Positions 1-8,131 of a DNA stretch of 64,000 nucleotides are shown here, one piece after another (positions within the stretch are counted from its first letter, which is position 1; each line of letters starts with the position of its first letter). The notes beneath the pieces are model-generated. The model was given only the letters and a program-made list of their open reading frames with translations, ran no database searches and was not told the origin of the DNA. Origin of the DNA: Streptomyces hyderabadensis (GTDB taxonomy: Bacteria > Actinomycetota > Actinomycetes > Streptomycetales > Streptomycetaceae); the NCBI RefSeq assembly GCF_020404845.1, contig NZ_JAIOJZ010000001.1, forward strand, positions 423,570 to 487,569. Direction: 5' to 3'. Position numbers and translations under genes: made by a program.

Positions 1-55
1 GCGCGATGTCGGGTCCGGCGGTGGGACCGCGGTCGCCTGTCGTGTCGGGCATGCC

Positions 56-733
56 TCAGCTCTCCTTCGGCCGGCGCTTGCCGAGCGACCACGCGTGGGT
101 CGTGCGGGGCGCGTGGGCGGCGGGGGCCGGTTCGCCGGCCTCCGTGCCGGTCCGCCGCCGCCCGGCGTCGTGACGGTCCGGGCGTACCAGCGCCTCGAAC
201 AGCGCTCGGGCCTCGACCAGGGACGCGCGCATCTCCTCCGTGCCCGCACCGCCGTCCCGCGCGTCGTCCACGCGGGCGTGCGTCACGCGGTGCACACGGC
301 GGTAGCCCTCCACATGGTGGACATGGTGCACGGACAGCGCCGTGAGCTGCTCCTCGTACTGTCCGCCGTCCGGGAAACCCCGCGCGGCGGCGAGTTCCGC
401 GAGCAGCCGGTCCGCTTCGCCGACCGCCTCGCGCGGGGAGTCGACGAAGCGCTCCTGGGCCGCCGCCCAGCGCGCCTCGAAGCGCTCGCGCTCGGCGGGT
501 TCCAGCGGGCGGGTGCGCAGCGACCCGTGCCGCCGCACCCGTTCGGCCAGTTCCCGCTCGGCGGCCTTGGTGTCACCGTCGTGCCGGGCCACGGCCAGGT
601 CGTACTCGGGCCCGAAGCGCCGCTTCAGGCTTCCGCCGTGCTGGGGGCCCCGTGCGCGCAGGGCGAGGACGGCCGCGACGACGAGCACGACCGCCACGAT
701 CACGATCAGAGCGATGATCACGCCTGTGGACAT
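56..733 (-). CDS. Single-pass membrane protein of unknown function
   Basis: The product is 225 aa from the ATG at 733, which has an AAGG Shine-Dalgarno-like tract just upstream. The frame is open further 5' but that part is basic and low-complexity, so it is rejected as coding. Residues about 4-25 form one strongly hydrophobic helix, followed by a soluble charged domain containing LKRRFGPEYD and a later SVHHVHHVEGY His-rich stretch. I recall this helix-plus-domain layout as a conserved actinobacterial hypothetical family without assigned function. The C-terminal 50 residues are low-complexity. It is monocistronic and divergent from the GNAT gene. Confidence 0.75.
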   Translation of the reverse strand: MSTGVIIALIVIVAVVLVVAAVLALRARGPQHGGSLKRRFGPEYDLAVARHDGDTKAAERELAERVRRHGSLRTRPLEPAERERFEARWAAAQERFVDSPREAVGEADRLLAELAAARGFPDGGQYEEQLTALSVHHVHHVEGYRRVHRVTHARVDDARDGGAGTEEMRASLVEARALFEALVRPDRHDAGRRRTGTEAGEPAPAAHAPRTTHAWSLGKRRPKES

Positions 734-897
734 GAGTGCCTTCCGGGTTTTCGGCCTGCCGGCTCTCCGAGCGGGCCGGTTCGCCGTTCGTGTTGCCCCG
801 CAGTCCGCGCTCAAACGGCGCACGGCGTGCGCCGAGCCCGCACGGGTGGGAAAATACGCTTGCCCGGCACGCCGGTACCCCGCCGACAATGCCCGTC

Positions 898-1398
898 ATG
901 ACCTGGACCGTCGCCCCGGAACCGTACGACTCCCCCGTCGCCGCCGCCCTCTGGCGCGCGTACTACACGGAGGTGAGCGACCGCTGGTACCAGCTGCACG
1001 AGGGGCGCGCCACGGACCCCGACGAGCTGGAGCGGGAGATCGCCGCGTACCCCGGGGCCGACCTCGTACCGCCCCGGGGCCGGCTGCTGGTCGCCCGCCA
1101 CGGCGGCGAACCGGCCGGCAGCGCGGGCTTCCGGCTGCTGGACGACACCACCGCCGAGCTGACCCGGGTGTTCCTGTACGGCCCGATGCGCGGCCGGGGC
1201 GGCGCCGCGCTGCTCGTGCGGGCCGCCGAGGACGCGGCACGGGCGGTCGGGGCCCGGCGCATGGTCCTCGACACACGGGGCGACCTCGTCGAGGCCCGCG
1301 CCCTGTACGCGCGCCTCGGCTACACGGAGACCGAGGCGTACAACGAGAGCCCGTACGCCGAGCACTGGTTCCACAAGCCGCTGTGCCGGGAGTCCTGA
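898..1398 (+). CDS. GNAT family N-acetyltransferase
   Basis: The 166-aa product has the GNAT fold signature: an acetyl-CoA-binding region around RVFLYGPMRGRGGAALLVRA (R/Q-x-x-G-x-G/A type) and a C-terminal LDTRGDLVEARALYARLGY segment typical of beta5/alpha4. Substrate unknown. The start is uncertain: ATG 898 lies 7 nt after GACAAT (885-890), a plausible -10 for leaderless translation, whereas the in-frame ATG at 889 overlaps that hexamer. No Shine-Dalgarno sequence is present for either. The gene stands alone. Confidence 0.8.
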   Translation: MTWTVAPEPYDSPVAAALWRAYYTEVSDRWYQLHEGRATDPDELEREIAAYPGADLVPPRGRLLVARHGGEPAGSAGFRLLDDTTAELTRVFLYGPMRGRGGAALLVRAAEDAARAVGARRMVLDTRGDLVEARALYARLGYTETEAYNESPYAEHWFHKPLCRES

Positions 1399-1560
1399 GC
1401 GGGCTCAGCCGCCCACGCGCGCGGTGTGACCGGTTATGACCGTTTCAGTCCGCCAGGAAGCCGGTATTCCGGGGGCGTGTGCGCCCAAGTATGGAGAAGA
1501 TCTGCATAATCTCTGGAGTTCGCGAGGGGAGTCGCGAGTCGCGAGGGGAGGGACGAACGC

Positions 1561-2718
1561 GTGGATCAGCAGAGGGAGCCGTCGCAGGAGCGGCCTGCGG
1601 GGGCCTCGTGCCCGGAGTGCGGCACGCCCAGGGCGGCGGACAACACGCCGTCCTGCGCCTGCGGAACCAGGGCGTCCGACGCCCTGCGCGACGCCCGCAC
1701 CGCCCAGGCGGCAGCGGCGGAGGACTTCGACCCGCTGCGCATACGGCCGTACGTCGAGCTGGACGGGACCGACAAGCCGTCGGACACACCCGCCGCACCC
1801 GGCGCACCCGATGCATCCGGCGCATCCGACGCATCCGCTGAACGCCGCGCCGCACCCGCACCCGCGACCGCTTCCGCTTCCGCTTCCGCTTCCGACCCGG
1901 ACGCCACCATGACGCTGCGCGCGGTGGACGCGGAGGCGACCTCCGCGCTGCCGACACCCCTCGCGCCCTCGACCGGGTCACCCAGCGCGCACGACCTGCG
2001 CCTGTTCGACGCGTCCACCACCGCGCCCCTCCCACAGGTGGATCCGGGAACGGCGGACGCCCATGGTTCGGCGGACGGCGGTGGACGACCGCCGCGGAGG
2101 CGACGCAAGGGCGTGCTGCTGAGCGCGGCCGGAGCGGTCGTGGTCGTGGTCGGCGCTGCGGGCTTCGCCGGCGGACTGTTCTCCTACGACACCCCGTCGC
2201 GCGACGGGGCGCTGCCGGACGAGGTCCGGGCGAGCGTGCCGGATCCGTCGACCAGCGAGGCCTCGCCGAGCGCGGAGCCGAGCGCGTCGTCCGCCGCACC
2301 GTCACCAACCGCGTCCCGCTCCGCGTCCGCGTCCGCTTCCCCGTCGGCCAGTGCGAGCGCCTCCGCCTCGCCGTCCGCGTCGAGCGCCTCGCCCACACCG
2401 TCCCGGTCGGCCGAGCCGACGCGGAGCACGACCGCACCGGCCGACGACGCCCCGCAGGAGTCCGAGGAGGAAGGACTCGCTCCGGGGGACGTCGGCCCCA
2501 CGCTGCGGCGCGGCGACCAGGGCCCGGAGGTCGTCGAACTCCAGCAGCGTCTGACGCAGAAGTGGATGTACTGGGGCGATCTCAACGGCAACTACAACCG
2601 CCAGGTCGAGGACGCCGTCCGCCAGTACCAGTGGGAGCGCGGCATCCGCACCGACGGTGTCGGCGTCTACGGCCCGGACACCCGCCGCAAGCTGGAGTCG
2701 GAGACCCGGGAGCCGTAG
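1561..2718 (+). CDS. Zinc-ribbon, membrane-anchored peptidoglycan-binding protein
   Basis: The 385-aa product starts at GTG with GGAGGG 8 nt upstream. Domain order: an N-terminal zinc-ribbon-like segment (Cys17, Cys20, Cys32, Cys34), an acidic/Ala-Pro linker, one transmembrane helix (about 184-207), an extracytoplasmic Ser/Ala/Pro-rich linker (about 220-305) and a PG_binding_1 domain at 311-385 (TLRRGDQGPEVVELQQRL). It should hold a cytoplasmic metal-binding head and a wall-binding tail across the membrane. The Ser/Ala linker is encoded by tandem tcc-gct/gcg-tcc repeats and is probably length-variable. The protein at 53032-53880 shares the zinc-ribbon/TM/linker plan but lacks the wall-binding domain. 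Confidence 0.85.
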   Translation: MDQQREPSQERPAGASCPECGTPRAADNTPSCACGTRASDALRDARTAQAAAAEDFDPLRIRPYVELDGTDKPSDTPAAPGAPDASGASDASAERRAAPAPATASASASASDPDATMTLRAVDAEATSALPTPLAPSTGSPSAHDLRLFDASTTAPLPQVDPGTADAHGSADGGGRPPRRRRKGVLLSAAGAVVVVVGAAGFAGGLFSYDTPSRDGALPDEVRASVPDPSTSEASPSAEPSASSAAPSPTASRSASASASPSASASASASPSASSASPTPSRSAEPTRSTTAPADDAPQESEEEGLAPGDVGPTLRRGDQGPEVVELQQRLTQKWMYWGDLNGNYNRQVEDAVRQYQWERGIRTDGVGVYGPDTRRKLESETREP

Positions 2719-2745
2719 CGGCGGCGGGGCCCTTGGCGGTCGGCG

Positions 2746-3411
2746 TCAGCCGATGTGCAGGCGCAGGCTGCCGTCCGCGTCGGCCTCGACCCGTACCCGC
2801 GTCAGGTCCTCGACGACCACGTCGGGCCCGTGGAACCCGGCCCGGGGTCCGACCCCCACGACCCGCATCCCGGCGGCCCGCGCGGCCGCGATACCGGCGC
2901 CGGAGTCCTCGAAGGCGATGCAGTCGGCGGGGGCGATGCCCAGTTCGGCGGCGCCCTTGAGGAAGCCCTCCGGGTCCGGCTTGCTCGCGCCGACCGACTC
3001 GGCAGTGACCCGGACGTCCGGCTGGGCGAGTCCGGCGGCGGCCATCCGCGCGGTGGACAGGGCCACGTCGGCCGAGGTCACCAGGGCGTGCGGCAGGCCG
3101 CGCAGCGAGGCGAGGAAGTCCGGCGCGCCGGGGATCGCGACGACGCCCTCGGTGTCGGCGGTCTCCTCGGCGAGCATGCGCGCGTTGTCGGCGTAGTTCT
3201 GCTCCATGGGCCGGTCCGGCAGCAGCAGCGCCATCGAGGCGTAGCCCTGCCGTCCGTGGACGACCTTCATGACCTCGTCGCCGTCCAGCCCGTGCCGGTC
3301 GGCCCAGCGTCGCCAGACGCGCTCGACGGCGGCGTCCGAGTTGACGAGGGTGCCGTCCATGTCCAGCAGCAGGGCACGGGCGGGCAGAACGGTGGTGGCG
3401 GTGGCCGTCAT
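2746..3411 (-). CDS. HAD-superfamily phosphatase (beta-phosphoglucomutase/sugar phosphatase type)
   Basis: The 221-aa product carries HAD motif I LLLDMDGTLV (nucleophile Asp17, acid/base Asp19), motif II VTSAD, motif III SVGASKPDPEGF (Lys) and motif IV AFEDSGAGIAAARAAGM, with a C1-type cap between I and II. This pattern matches small sugar-phosphate phosphatases; the substrate cannot be read from sequence. It is convergent with the peptidoglycan-binding gene, with 27 bp between the stops. About 255 bp upstream (3412-3666) hold only GC-rich tandem cagg/cgcc repeats and one gttcaccc element. Confidence 0.88.
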   Translation of the reverse strand: MTATATTVLPARALLLDMDGTLVNSDAAVERVWRRWADRHGLDGDEVMKVVHGRQGYASMALLLPDRPMEQNYADNARMLAEETADTEGVVAIPGAPDFLASLRGLPHALVTSADVALSTARMAAAGLAQPDVRVTAESVGASKPDPEGFLKGAAELGIAPADCIAFEDSGAGIAAARAAGMRVVGVGPRAGFHGPDVVVEDLTRVRVEADADGSLRLHIG

Positions 3412-3666
3412 CGGCAGACTCCAAGGCGCGAGGAGGAAACAAGGCGGCCCCGCCCGCCGGTCAGGGAGAACGGGCGGGAGCCACTTTGTTCACCCACGGT
3501 ACAAAACAGACCGGGGTTCGCGCCACCGCGCCCGGCACCCAGCCGACCCCGGCAGGCGCCCGGCAGGCGCCCGGCAGGCCCCGACACGCGCCCGGCCTGC
3601 CCCCGCACACGCTCAGCCGGCCGGCCGGCGCCCAGCCCGCGCCCAGCCCCCGCGCCCAGCCCGCGC

Positions 3667-4248
3667 TCAGCCCGCGATCGCCTCCCACAGGCTCCACACG
3701 CCGAGGCCCAGCATGAGCACCGCCGCGACCTTCGTGATCAGCCCCAGCGGCACCCGCTTCATCAGGGCCTTCCCGCCGACGATGCCCAGTCCGGCCACCG
3801 CCCACAGCGCGAGCACCGCGCCGAGGCCTACCGAGATCGGGTCGTCGTAGCGCGCCGCCAGGTTGGCCGTCATGATCTGCGTCAGGTCGCCGAACTCGGC
3901 GACCAGGATGAGCATGAATCCCGCCCCGGCGACCTTCCAGAAGGACTGGTCCTCCGGCTTGCGGATCTCCTCGTCCTCGTCGTCCTTCTTCATCAGCAGC
4001 ACGGCGGCGCCGCCCAGGAACAGCACGCCGGTAACCGCGTGCACGATCTGCTGGGGCAGCAGCGTCAGCACACTGCCGGCCGCGACCGCGAGCACGACGT
4101 GCACGAGGAAGGCGGCGGCCACGCCCGCGAAGACGTACGAGGCGCGGTAGCGGGTGCCGAGGACGAGACCGGCGAGCGCGGTCTTGTCCGGCAGTTCGGC
4201 GAGGAAGACGACACCGAAGACGAGCGCCGTCACGGTCAGGCTGATCAA
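3667..4248 (-). CDS. GDT1/TMEM165 (UPF0016) family cation exporter, probably Mn2+
   Basis: The 193-aa integral membrane protein has six predicted helices in two repeats, each with the family acidic motif: ELPDKTALA near residue 18 and EFGDLTQI near 118, which line the ion path. A charged KKDDEDEEIRK loop separates the halves. Family members exchange Mn2+/Ca2+ for H+. The start is TTG, chosen because GAGGAA lies 5 nt upstream and the protein aligns from ISLTVTALVFG. A yybP-ykoY manganese riboswitch lies in its leader (4378-4490), which independently supports a manganese role. Confidence 0.92.
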   Translation of the reverse strand: MISLTVTALVFGVVFLAELPDKTALAGLVLGTRYRASYVFAGVAAAFLVHVVLAVAAGSVLTLLPQQIVHAVTGVLFLGGAAVLLMKKDDEDEEIRKPEDQSFWKVAGAGFMLILVAEFGDLTQIMTANLAARYDDPISVGLGAVLALWAVAGLGIVGGKALMKRVPLGLITKVAAVLMLGLGVWSLWEAIAG

Positions 4249-4377
4249 GATTCCTCAATCGGTCGGGGCCACCCCACCGAGAGTGCTGATTGCGCGGACT
4301 TCACGATCTCCGCGACGCGCGACACCTCGGCACGGCAGCACACGGATCCACCCCTGCCGTACGGCACGGGCGTGCAC

Positions 4378-4490
4378 TGCTTGCCGAAGGTCTCGCTGGC
4401 CTGCCCCGCGTACGAGGCCTGCCTCCGGGCGCCGGCTCAGGCGGGCTGAGCAGTATGTCGACGGTCCGGCGAAGAGCTACTCCCCTTCTG
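4378..4490 (-). promoter_or_regulatory. yybP-ykoY manganese riboswitch
   Basis: Read on the minus strand, the leader of the GDT1-type exporter contains AAGGGGAGTAGC (4487 down to 4476) and, about 80 nt later, GCGAGACCTTCGGC with GAGACCTT at 4394-4387. These are the two most conserved blocks of the yybP-ykoY Mn2+ riboswitch. About 130 nt separate the aptamer from the TTG start; a GGGG/CCCC mini-hairpin near 4264-4276 may be part of the expression platform. The exact 5' and 3' limits are estimates. Confidence 0.85.
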
Positions 4491-4498
4491 CGCCGTCC

Positions 4499-4527
4499 AT
4501 AGTACGCGACACCCCGGGCGGTGCCGA
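4499..4527 (-). promoter_or_regulatory. Promoter of the riboswitch-controlled exporter
   Basis: On the minus strand TCGGCA (4527-4522) and TACTAT (4504-4499) are separated by exactly 17 nt, placing the transcription start near 4492, right at the 5' edge of the aptamer. The -35 matches TTGACA in 4 of 6 positions. A GCCGAGGG/CCCTCGGC inverted repeat (4523-4558) overlaps the -35. Confidence 0.55.
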
Positions 4528-4726
4528 GGGCCGAAGGTCCCGTCCGGGGACCCTCGGCGCCCCGCCCGGGCTCTCACCCCCACTCCCGTCACGAGTCTCG
4601 TCACGCTTCTAGACGTGCCATGCACACGTCACTAACTTCTTACCGACCGCACACCCGTGCGCCATGCGGCGCCGCGAGCATTCCCCTGCCCGCGTCCCAA
4701 CACCCCCACATCCCAAGGGAGTTCGC

Positions 4727-5371
4727 ATGCCGAAGTTCTACGCGCGTCGACGGCTCGGTTTCCTCGCCGCGTTCACCGGGCTCATAGCCTCCGCCGGGCT
4801 CCTCAACGGCCCGGCCGCCTCCGCCGCCCTCCCCACCCCGGTCAGCGCGGCCACCGCCCGCACCTACCTCGCCAACCTCACGGTGGCCACCGAGGACCGC
4901 ACCGGCTACGACCGCGACCTCTTCCCGCACTGGATCACGCAGTCGGGCACCTGCAACACCCGCGAGACGATCCTCAAGCGCGACGGCACGAACGTCGTCA
5001 CCGACTCCTCCTGCGCCGCCACCAGCGGCAGCTGGTACTCCCCCTACGACGGCGCCACCTGGTCCGCCTCCTCCGACGTCGACATCGACCACCTCGTGCC
5101 GCTCGCCGAGGCCTGGGACTCCGGCGCCGACTCCTGGACCACCTCGCGGCGGCAGTCCTTCGCCAACGACCTGACCCGGCCCCAGCTCCTCGCCGTCACC
5201 GACAACGTCAACCAGTCCAAGGGCGACCAGGACCCGGCCACCTGGATGCCCTCGCGCAGCGCCTACCGCTGCACCTACGTGCGCGCCTGGGTGCAGGTGA
5301 AGTACTACTACGGCCTCTCGGTCGACTCGGCGGAGAAGTCCGCCCTGCAGGGCTACCTCGCGAACTGCTGA
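4727..5371 (+). CDS. Secreted HNH-family nuclease (DUF1524/GmrSD C-terminal type)
   Basis: The 214-aa precursor starts at ATG 4727 with AAGGGA 7 nt upstream. An Arg-rich n-region, a hydrophobic core and an Ala-Ser-Ala site (about residue 33) form a Sec signal peptide. The mature part has SDVDIDHLVPLAEAW (Asp119, Asp121, His122) and TDNVNQSKGDQDP (Asn160, Asn162, Lys165), the HNH/beta-beta-alpha-metal signature of the DUF1524 family. Conserved cysteines suggest disulphides in the exported protein. It probably degrades extracellular nucleic acid. The promoter lies within 4560-4720 but no hexamers stand out. Confidence 0.88.
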   Translation: MPKFYARRRLGFLAAFTGLIASAGLLNGPAASAALPTPVSAATARTYLANLTVATEDRTGYDRDLFPHWITQSGTCNTRETILKRDGTNVVTDSSCAATSGSWYSPYDGATWSASSDVDIDHLVPLAEAWDSGADSWTTSRRQSFANDLTRPQLLAVTDNVNQSKGDQDPATWMPSRSAYRCTYVRAWVQVKYYYGLSVDSAEKSALQGYLANC

Positions 5372-5494
5372 CACCCCGCCCGGCATCCGTTCCGCCGCCC
5401 GTCCGTCGTCCGTTGCGCCGTCCGTTCGGCGCGGAACCTCCCCGCCGGCCTCCGTCGTTCCGTACCGTACGGGGCGACGGAGGAGAGGATCATC

Positions 5495-7228
5495 ATGGCG
5501 GAACTGCGCCTGGGACCACTGCTGAGGTACACCGACGGTTCCCGCGCGACCGTCTGGGTCGAGACGGACGGCCCCTGCACCGCCGAGGTGCGCTGCGCCG
5601 ACGGCGCCCGGGGCACGGCCCGCAGCTTCCTGATCGCGGGCCACCACTACGCCCTGGTCCAGGTCGACGGGCTGACGCCCGGCACGGCGACGGAGTACGA
5701 GGTGCTCCTCGACGGGGCGGGAGTGTGGCCGCCGCCCGACTCCCGCTTCCCGCCCTCCGTGATCGCCACGCCCACGGACGACGACGGCATGCGCGTCGCC
5801 TTCGGCTCCTGCCGCTGGGCGGCGCCGCCCGCGGGCGGCAAGGACCGGGTGGGGCCCGACGCGCTGGACACCCTCTCCGCCCGCGTCGCGGCCGACCCCG
5901 ACGGCGCCCGTCCCGACGTGCTGCTGCTCCTGGGCGACCAGGTGTACGCCGACGAGATCTCCGACGCCACCCGCCACTGGATCGCCGGCCGGCGCGACGT
6001 GGCCGCGGGCCCCGGCGACCAGGTCGCGGACTACGAGGAGTACACCCGGCTCTACTACGAGTCCTGGCTCGACCCCGAGGTGCGCTGGCTGCTGTCCACC
6101 GTGCCCAGCTGCATGATCTTCGACGACCACGACGTCATCGACGACTGGAACACCTCCGCCGCCTGGCTCGCCGACATGCGGGCCACCGACTGGTGGCAGG
6201 AGCGGCTGCTGAGCGGGCTGATGTCGTACTGGGTCTACCAGCAGCTGGGCAACCTCTCCCCGGACGAACTGGCCGCCGACCCGCTCTACACGGCCGTCCG
6301 CGAGGCGCCCGACGGCACCGCGGTCCTGCGGGAGTTCGCCACCCGGGCGGACGCCGATCCGACCTCCGTCCGCTGGAGCTACCGGCGCGACTTCGGGCGC
6401 ATACGACTGCTGATGGTCGACTCCCGCGCGGCCCGCGTCCTGGAGGAGGGCCGCCGCACGATGCTCGACCCGGGCGAGGCCGCCTGGCTGCGCGAACAGG
6501 TCCTGGACGGGCGGGGCGAGAGCGGGAGCGGGAGCGGAAAGGCGAGTGGAAACGCGGGCGGGGACGCGAGTGGGAGTGGGACTCGGAGCGGGGGCGAGGG
6601 CGGCTACGGCCGCGGCGCGTACGACCACCTGCTGATCGGCACCTCCCTGCCCTGGCTGCTGCCCCACCTGGTGCACGACGTGGAGGCGTGGAACGCGGCG
6701 ATGTGCGGCGGCGAACGGGGCGCGCGCTGGGCGCGGCTCGGGGAACGGATCCGGCGCGGGGCCGACCTGGAGCACTGGTCCGCCTTCCCCTCCTCCTTCG
6801 ACGCCCTCGGCGACCTGATCGCCGAGGCCGGTACCGGGCCGGGGGCTCCCGCGACCGTGAGCGTGCTGTCGGGCGACGTCCACCACGCCTACGTGGCCGA
6901 ACCGTCGTGGCCCGGGCGGACACCCGACGCGCGGGTGGCCCAGCTGACCTGCTCCCCCGTCCACAACTCCGTGCCGCTCTCGATCCGGCTGGGCTTCCGC
7001 TTCGGCTGGAGCGTCCCGGCGCGTGCGCTCGGGCGGCGCATCGCGCGGCACGGACGCTGCGCCCCGCCGGCGGTGGGCTGGCGCCGGACGGGCGGACCCT
7101 GGTTCGGCAACCAGATCATGACACTGACCCTGCGGGGGCGGTCGGCGCGGCTGCGCCTGGAACAGGCCCGGGCGAAACGCGACGGGACCACCGTGCTGCG
7201 CAAGGTGACGGACCGGGAGCTGGCGTAG
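5495..7228 (+). CDS. PhoD-like metallophosphatase (alkaline phosphatase D family)
   Basis: The 577-aa product starts at ATG with GGAGGAGAGG upstream. Metal-binding motifs are GDQVYADE (147-154), DDHDVIDDWN (210-219) and SGDVHHAYVAE (near 458), the PhoD/calcineurin-like core. An N-terminal Fn3-like domain (1-95) precedes it, as is usual for PhoD. No signal peptide is visible, unlike classical exported PhoD, so it may be cytosolic. Residues about 341-372 are a Gly/Ser-rich insertion encoded by gggagc-type repeats inside the catalytic domain. Direct ccgtt/ccgtc repeats with an 11-12 bp period precede the gene, but I do not call them a PHO box. Confidence 0.88.
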   Translation: MAELRLGPLLRYTDGSRATVWVETDGPCTAEVRCADGARGTARSFLIAGHHYALVQVDGLTPGTATEYEVLLDGAGVWPPPDSRFPPSVIATPTDDDGMRVAFGSCRWAAPPAGGKDRVGPDALDTLSARVAADPDGARPDVLLLLGDQVYADEISDATRHWIAGRRDVAAGPGDQVADYEEYTRLYYESWLDPEVRWLLSTVPSCMIFDDHDVIDDWNTSAAWLADMRATDWWQERLLSGLMSYWVYQQLGNLSPDELAADPLYTAVREAPDGTAVLREFATRADADPTSVRWSYRRDFGRIRLLMVDSRAARVLEEGRRTMLDPGEAAWLREQVLDGRGESGSGSGKASGNAGGDASGSGTRSGGEGGYGRGAYDHLLIGTSLPWLLPHLVHDVEAWNAAMCGGERGARWARLGERIRRGADLEHWSAFPSSFDALGDLIAEAGTGPGAPATVSVLSGDVHHAYVAEPSWPGRTPDARVAQLTCSPVHNSVPLSIRLGFRFGWSVPARALGRRIARHGRCAPPAVGWRRTGGPWFGNQIMTLTLRGRSARLRLEQARAKRDGTTVLRKVTDRELA

Positions 7229-7338
7229 GCGGGCCCGGCGGCGCGGTGGCCCTCATGGGCCGGAGGGGTGCGCCCCGCATGGGGCAGGGGGGGTCCGGGG
7301 AATGATTTGAGACACGCAGGAGGGCCGCGGCGCGGGAG

Positions 7339-7352
7339 TGGGAGCGCTCCCA
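7339..7352. promoter_or_regulatory. CebR-type palindromic operator
   Basis: TGGGAGCGCTCCCA is a perfect 14-bp palindrome and, to my recollection, identical to the binding site of the cellobiose-responsive LacI-family repressor CebR in streptomycetes. It lies 111 bp after the phosphatase gene and 158 bp before the DoxX gene. No cellulase or cellobiose gene is next to it, so the regulated target is unclear. Confidence 0.6.
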
Positions 7353-7421
7353 CCTGCCTCGGCGACAACGGCGAGCAAGTGACCACACGTCAGGCTATGG
7401 CTAGATGTTGAACTTGCAAGT

Positions 7422-7440
7422 ACTCATTAGGCTCACCTAA
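7422..7440 (+). promoter_or_regulatory. Iron box (DmdR/IdeR-type operator) upstream of the DoxX gene
   Basis: The last 14 bases, TTAGGCTCACCTAA (7427-7440), match the 3' three-quarters of the actinobacterial iron-box consensus exactly and form a TTAGG/CCTAA inverted repeat. The preceding five bases match poorly. It lies 70 bp upstream of the DoxX start, where a DtxR-family repressor with Fe2+ would block transcription. Confidence 0.7.
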
Positions 7441-7509
7441 CGTGGGCGCCCACTCGGTTCCGTCCCCCACCGGCCCGTCCCGGCCGGCCGACCGAAGGAG
7501 CACTCCCCC

Positions 7510-7968
7510 ATGCCCACACGCCTCAACAGCGCCACCGCCCAGCCGTACGTACTCGGTCTGTTCCGCATGGTCGTCGGCCTGCTCTTCGCCTGCCACGGCG
7601 CCGCCTCACTCTTCGGCGTCCTCGGCGGTGCCGCCGGGGGCGGCACCATCGACGCGGGCACCTGGCCGGGCTGGTACGCGGCCGTGATCCAGCTCGTCGG
7701 GGGCGGCCTCGTCCTGCTGGGCCTCGGCACCCGGCCGGCGGCCGTCATCTGCTCCGGCTCCATGGCCTACGCGTACTTCAAGGTGCACCAGCCGAACGCC
7801 CTGTGGCCGATGGAGAACGGCGGCGAGGCCTCCGTCATGTTCTGCTGGGCCTTCCTGCTGCTCGCCTTCGCCGGTTCCGGCGCCTTCGGCCTGGACCGGC
7901 TCCTCGCCCGGCGCACCTCCGAGCGGGAGCAGTCCGCCCCGGAGCGACAGGCGCCGGTCGCGGCCTGA
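7510..7968 (+). CDS. DoxX family membrane protein
   Basis: The 152-aa product starts at ATG after GAAGGAG. Four hydrophobic helices, the early RMVVGLLFACHGAASLFGV segment and the following W-PGWYAAVIQLVGG are typical of DoxX/SURF4-like membrane proteins, which in actinobacteria associate with oxidative-stress or thiosulfate-oxidation complexes. The iron box upstream suggests derepression under iron limitation. Biochemical function is not established. Confidence 0.85.
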   Translation: MPTRLNSATAQPYVLGLFRMVVGLLFACHGAASLFGVLGGAAGGGTIDAGTWPGWYAAVIQLVGGGLVLLGLGTRPAAVICSGSMAYAYFKVHQPNALWPMENGGEASVMFCWAFLLLAFAGSGAFGLDRLLARRTSEREQSAPERQAPVAA

Positions 7969-8131
7969 CCGGCGCCGCCGCCGCGCGTGTGAACGCCGCG
8001 CGTCGATCACACAAGCCCCCTGTGAAGCCTCTGTCACACCCCGGGCGTACGCTGTATGGCTGTCATCGGCCGCTCCTGCCGTCCCCGCGTCTCGCGGCAA
8101 GGCCCGGCCCACGGGGGAGGATCGGGGAGTT

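Noticed and set aside
2755..4449. 564-codon plus-strand frame
   Set aside because: It is the complement of the HAD phosphatase and GDT1 exporter genes and of the riboswitch; its content is shadow-like.
5372..5494. PHO box before the PhoD-like gene
   Set aside because: Repeats of ccgtt/ccgtc have an 11-12 bp period, but their match to GTTCACC is too weak; the lone gttcaccc at 3488 has no partner.
4640..7051. 803-codon open frame antisense to the nuclease and PhoD-like genes
   Set aside because: Composition is typical of the antisense frame of GC-rich coding DNA (Gly/Arg/Val/Pro-rich, no motifs), while the plus strand carries two clear protein families.
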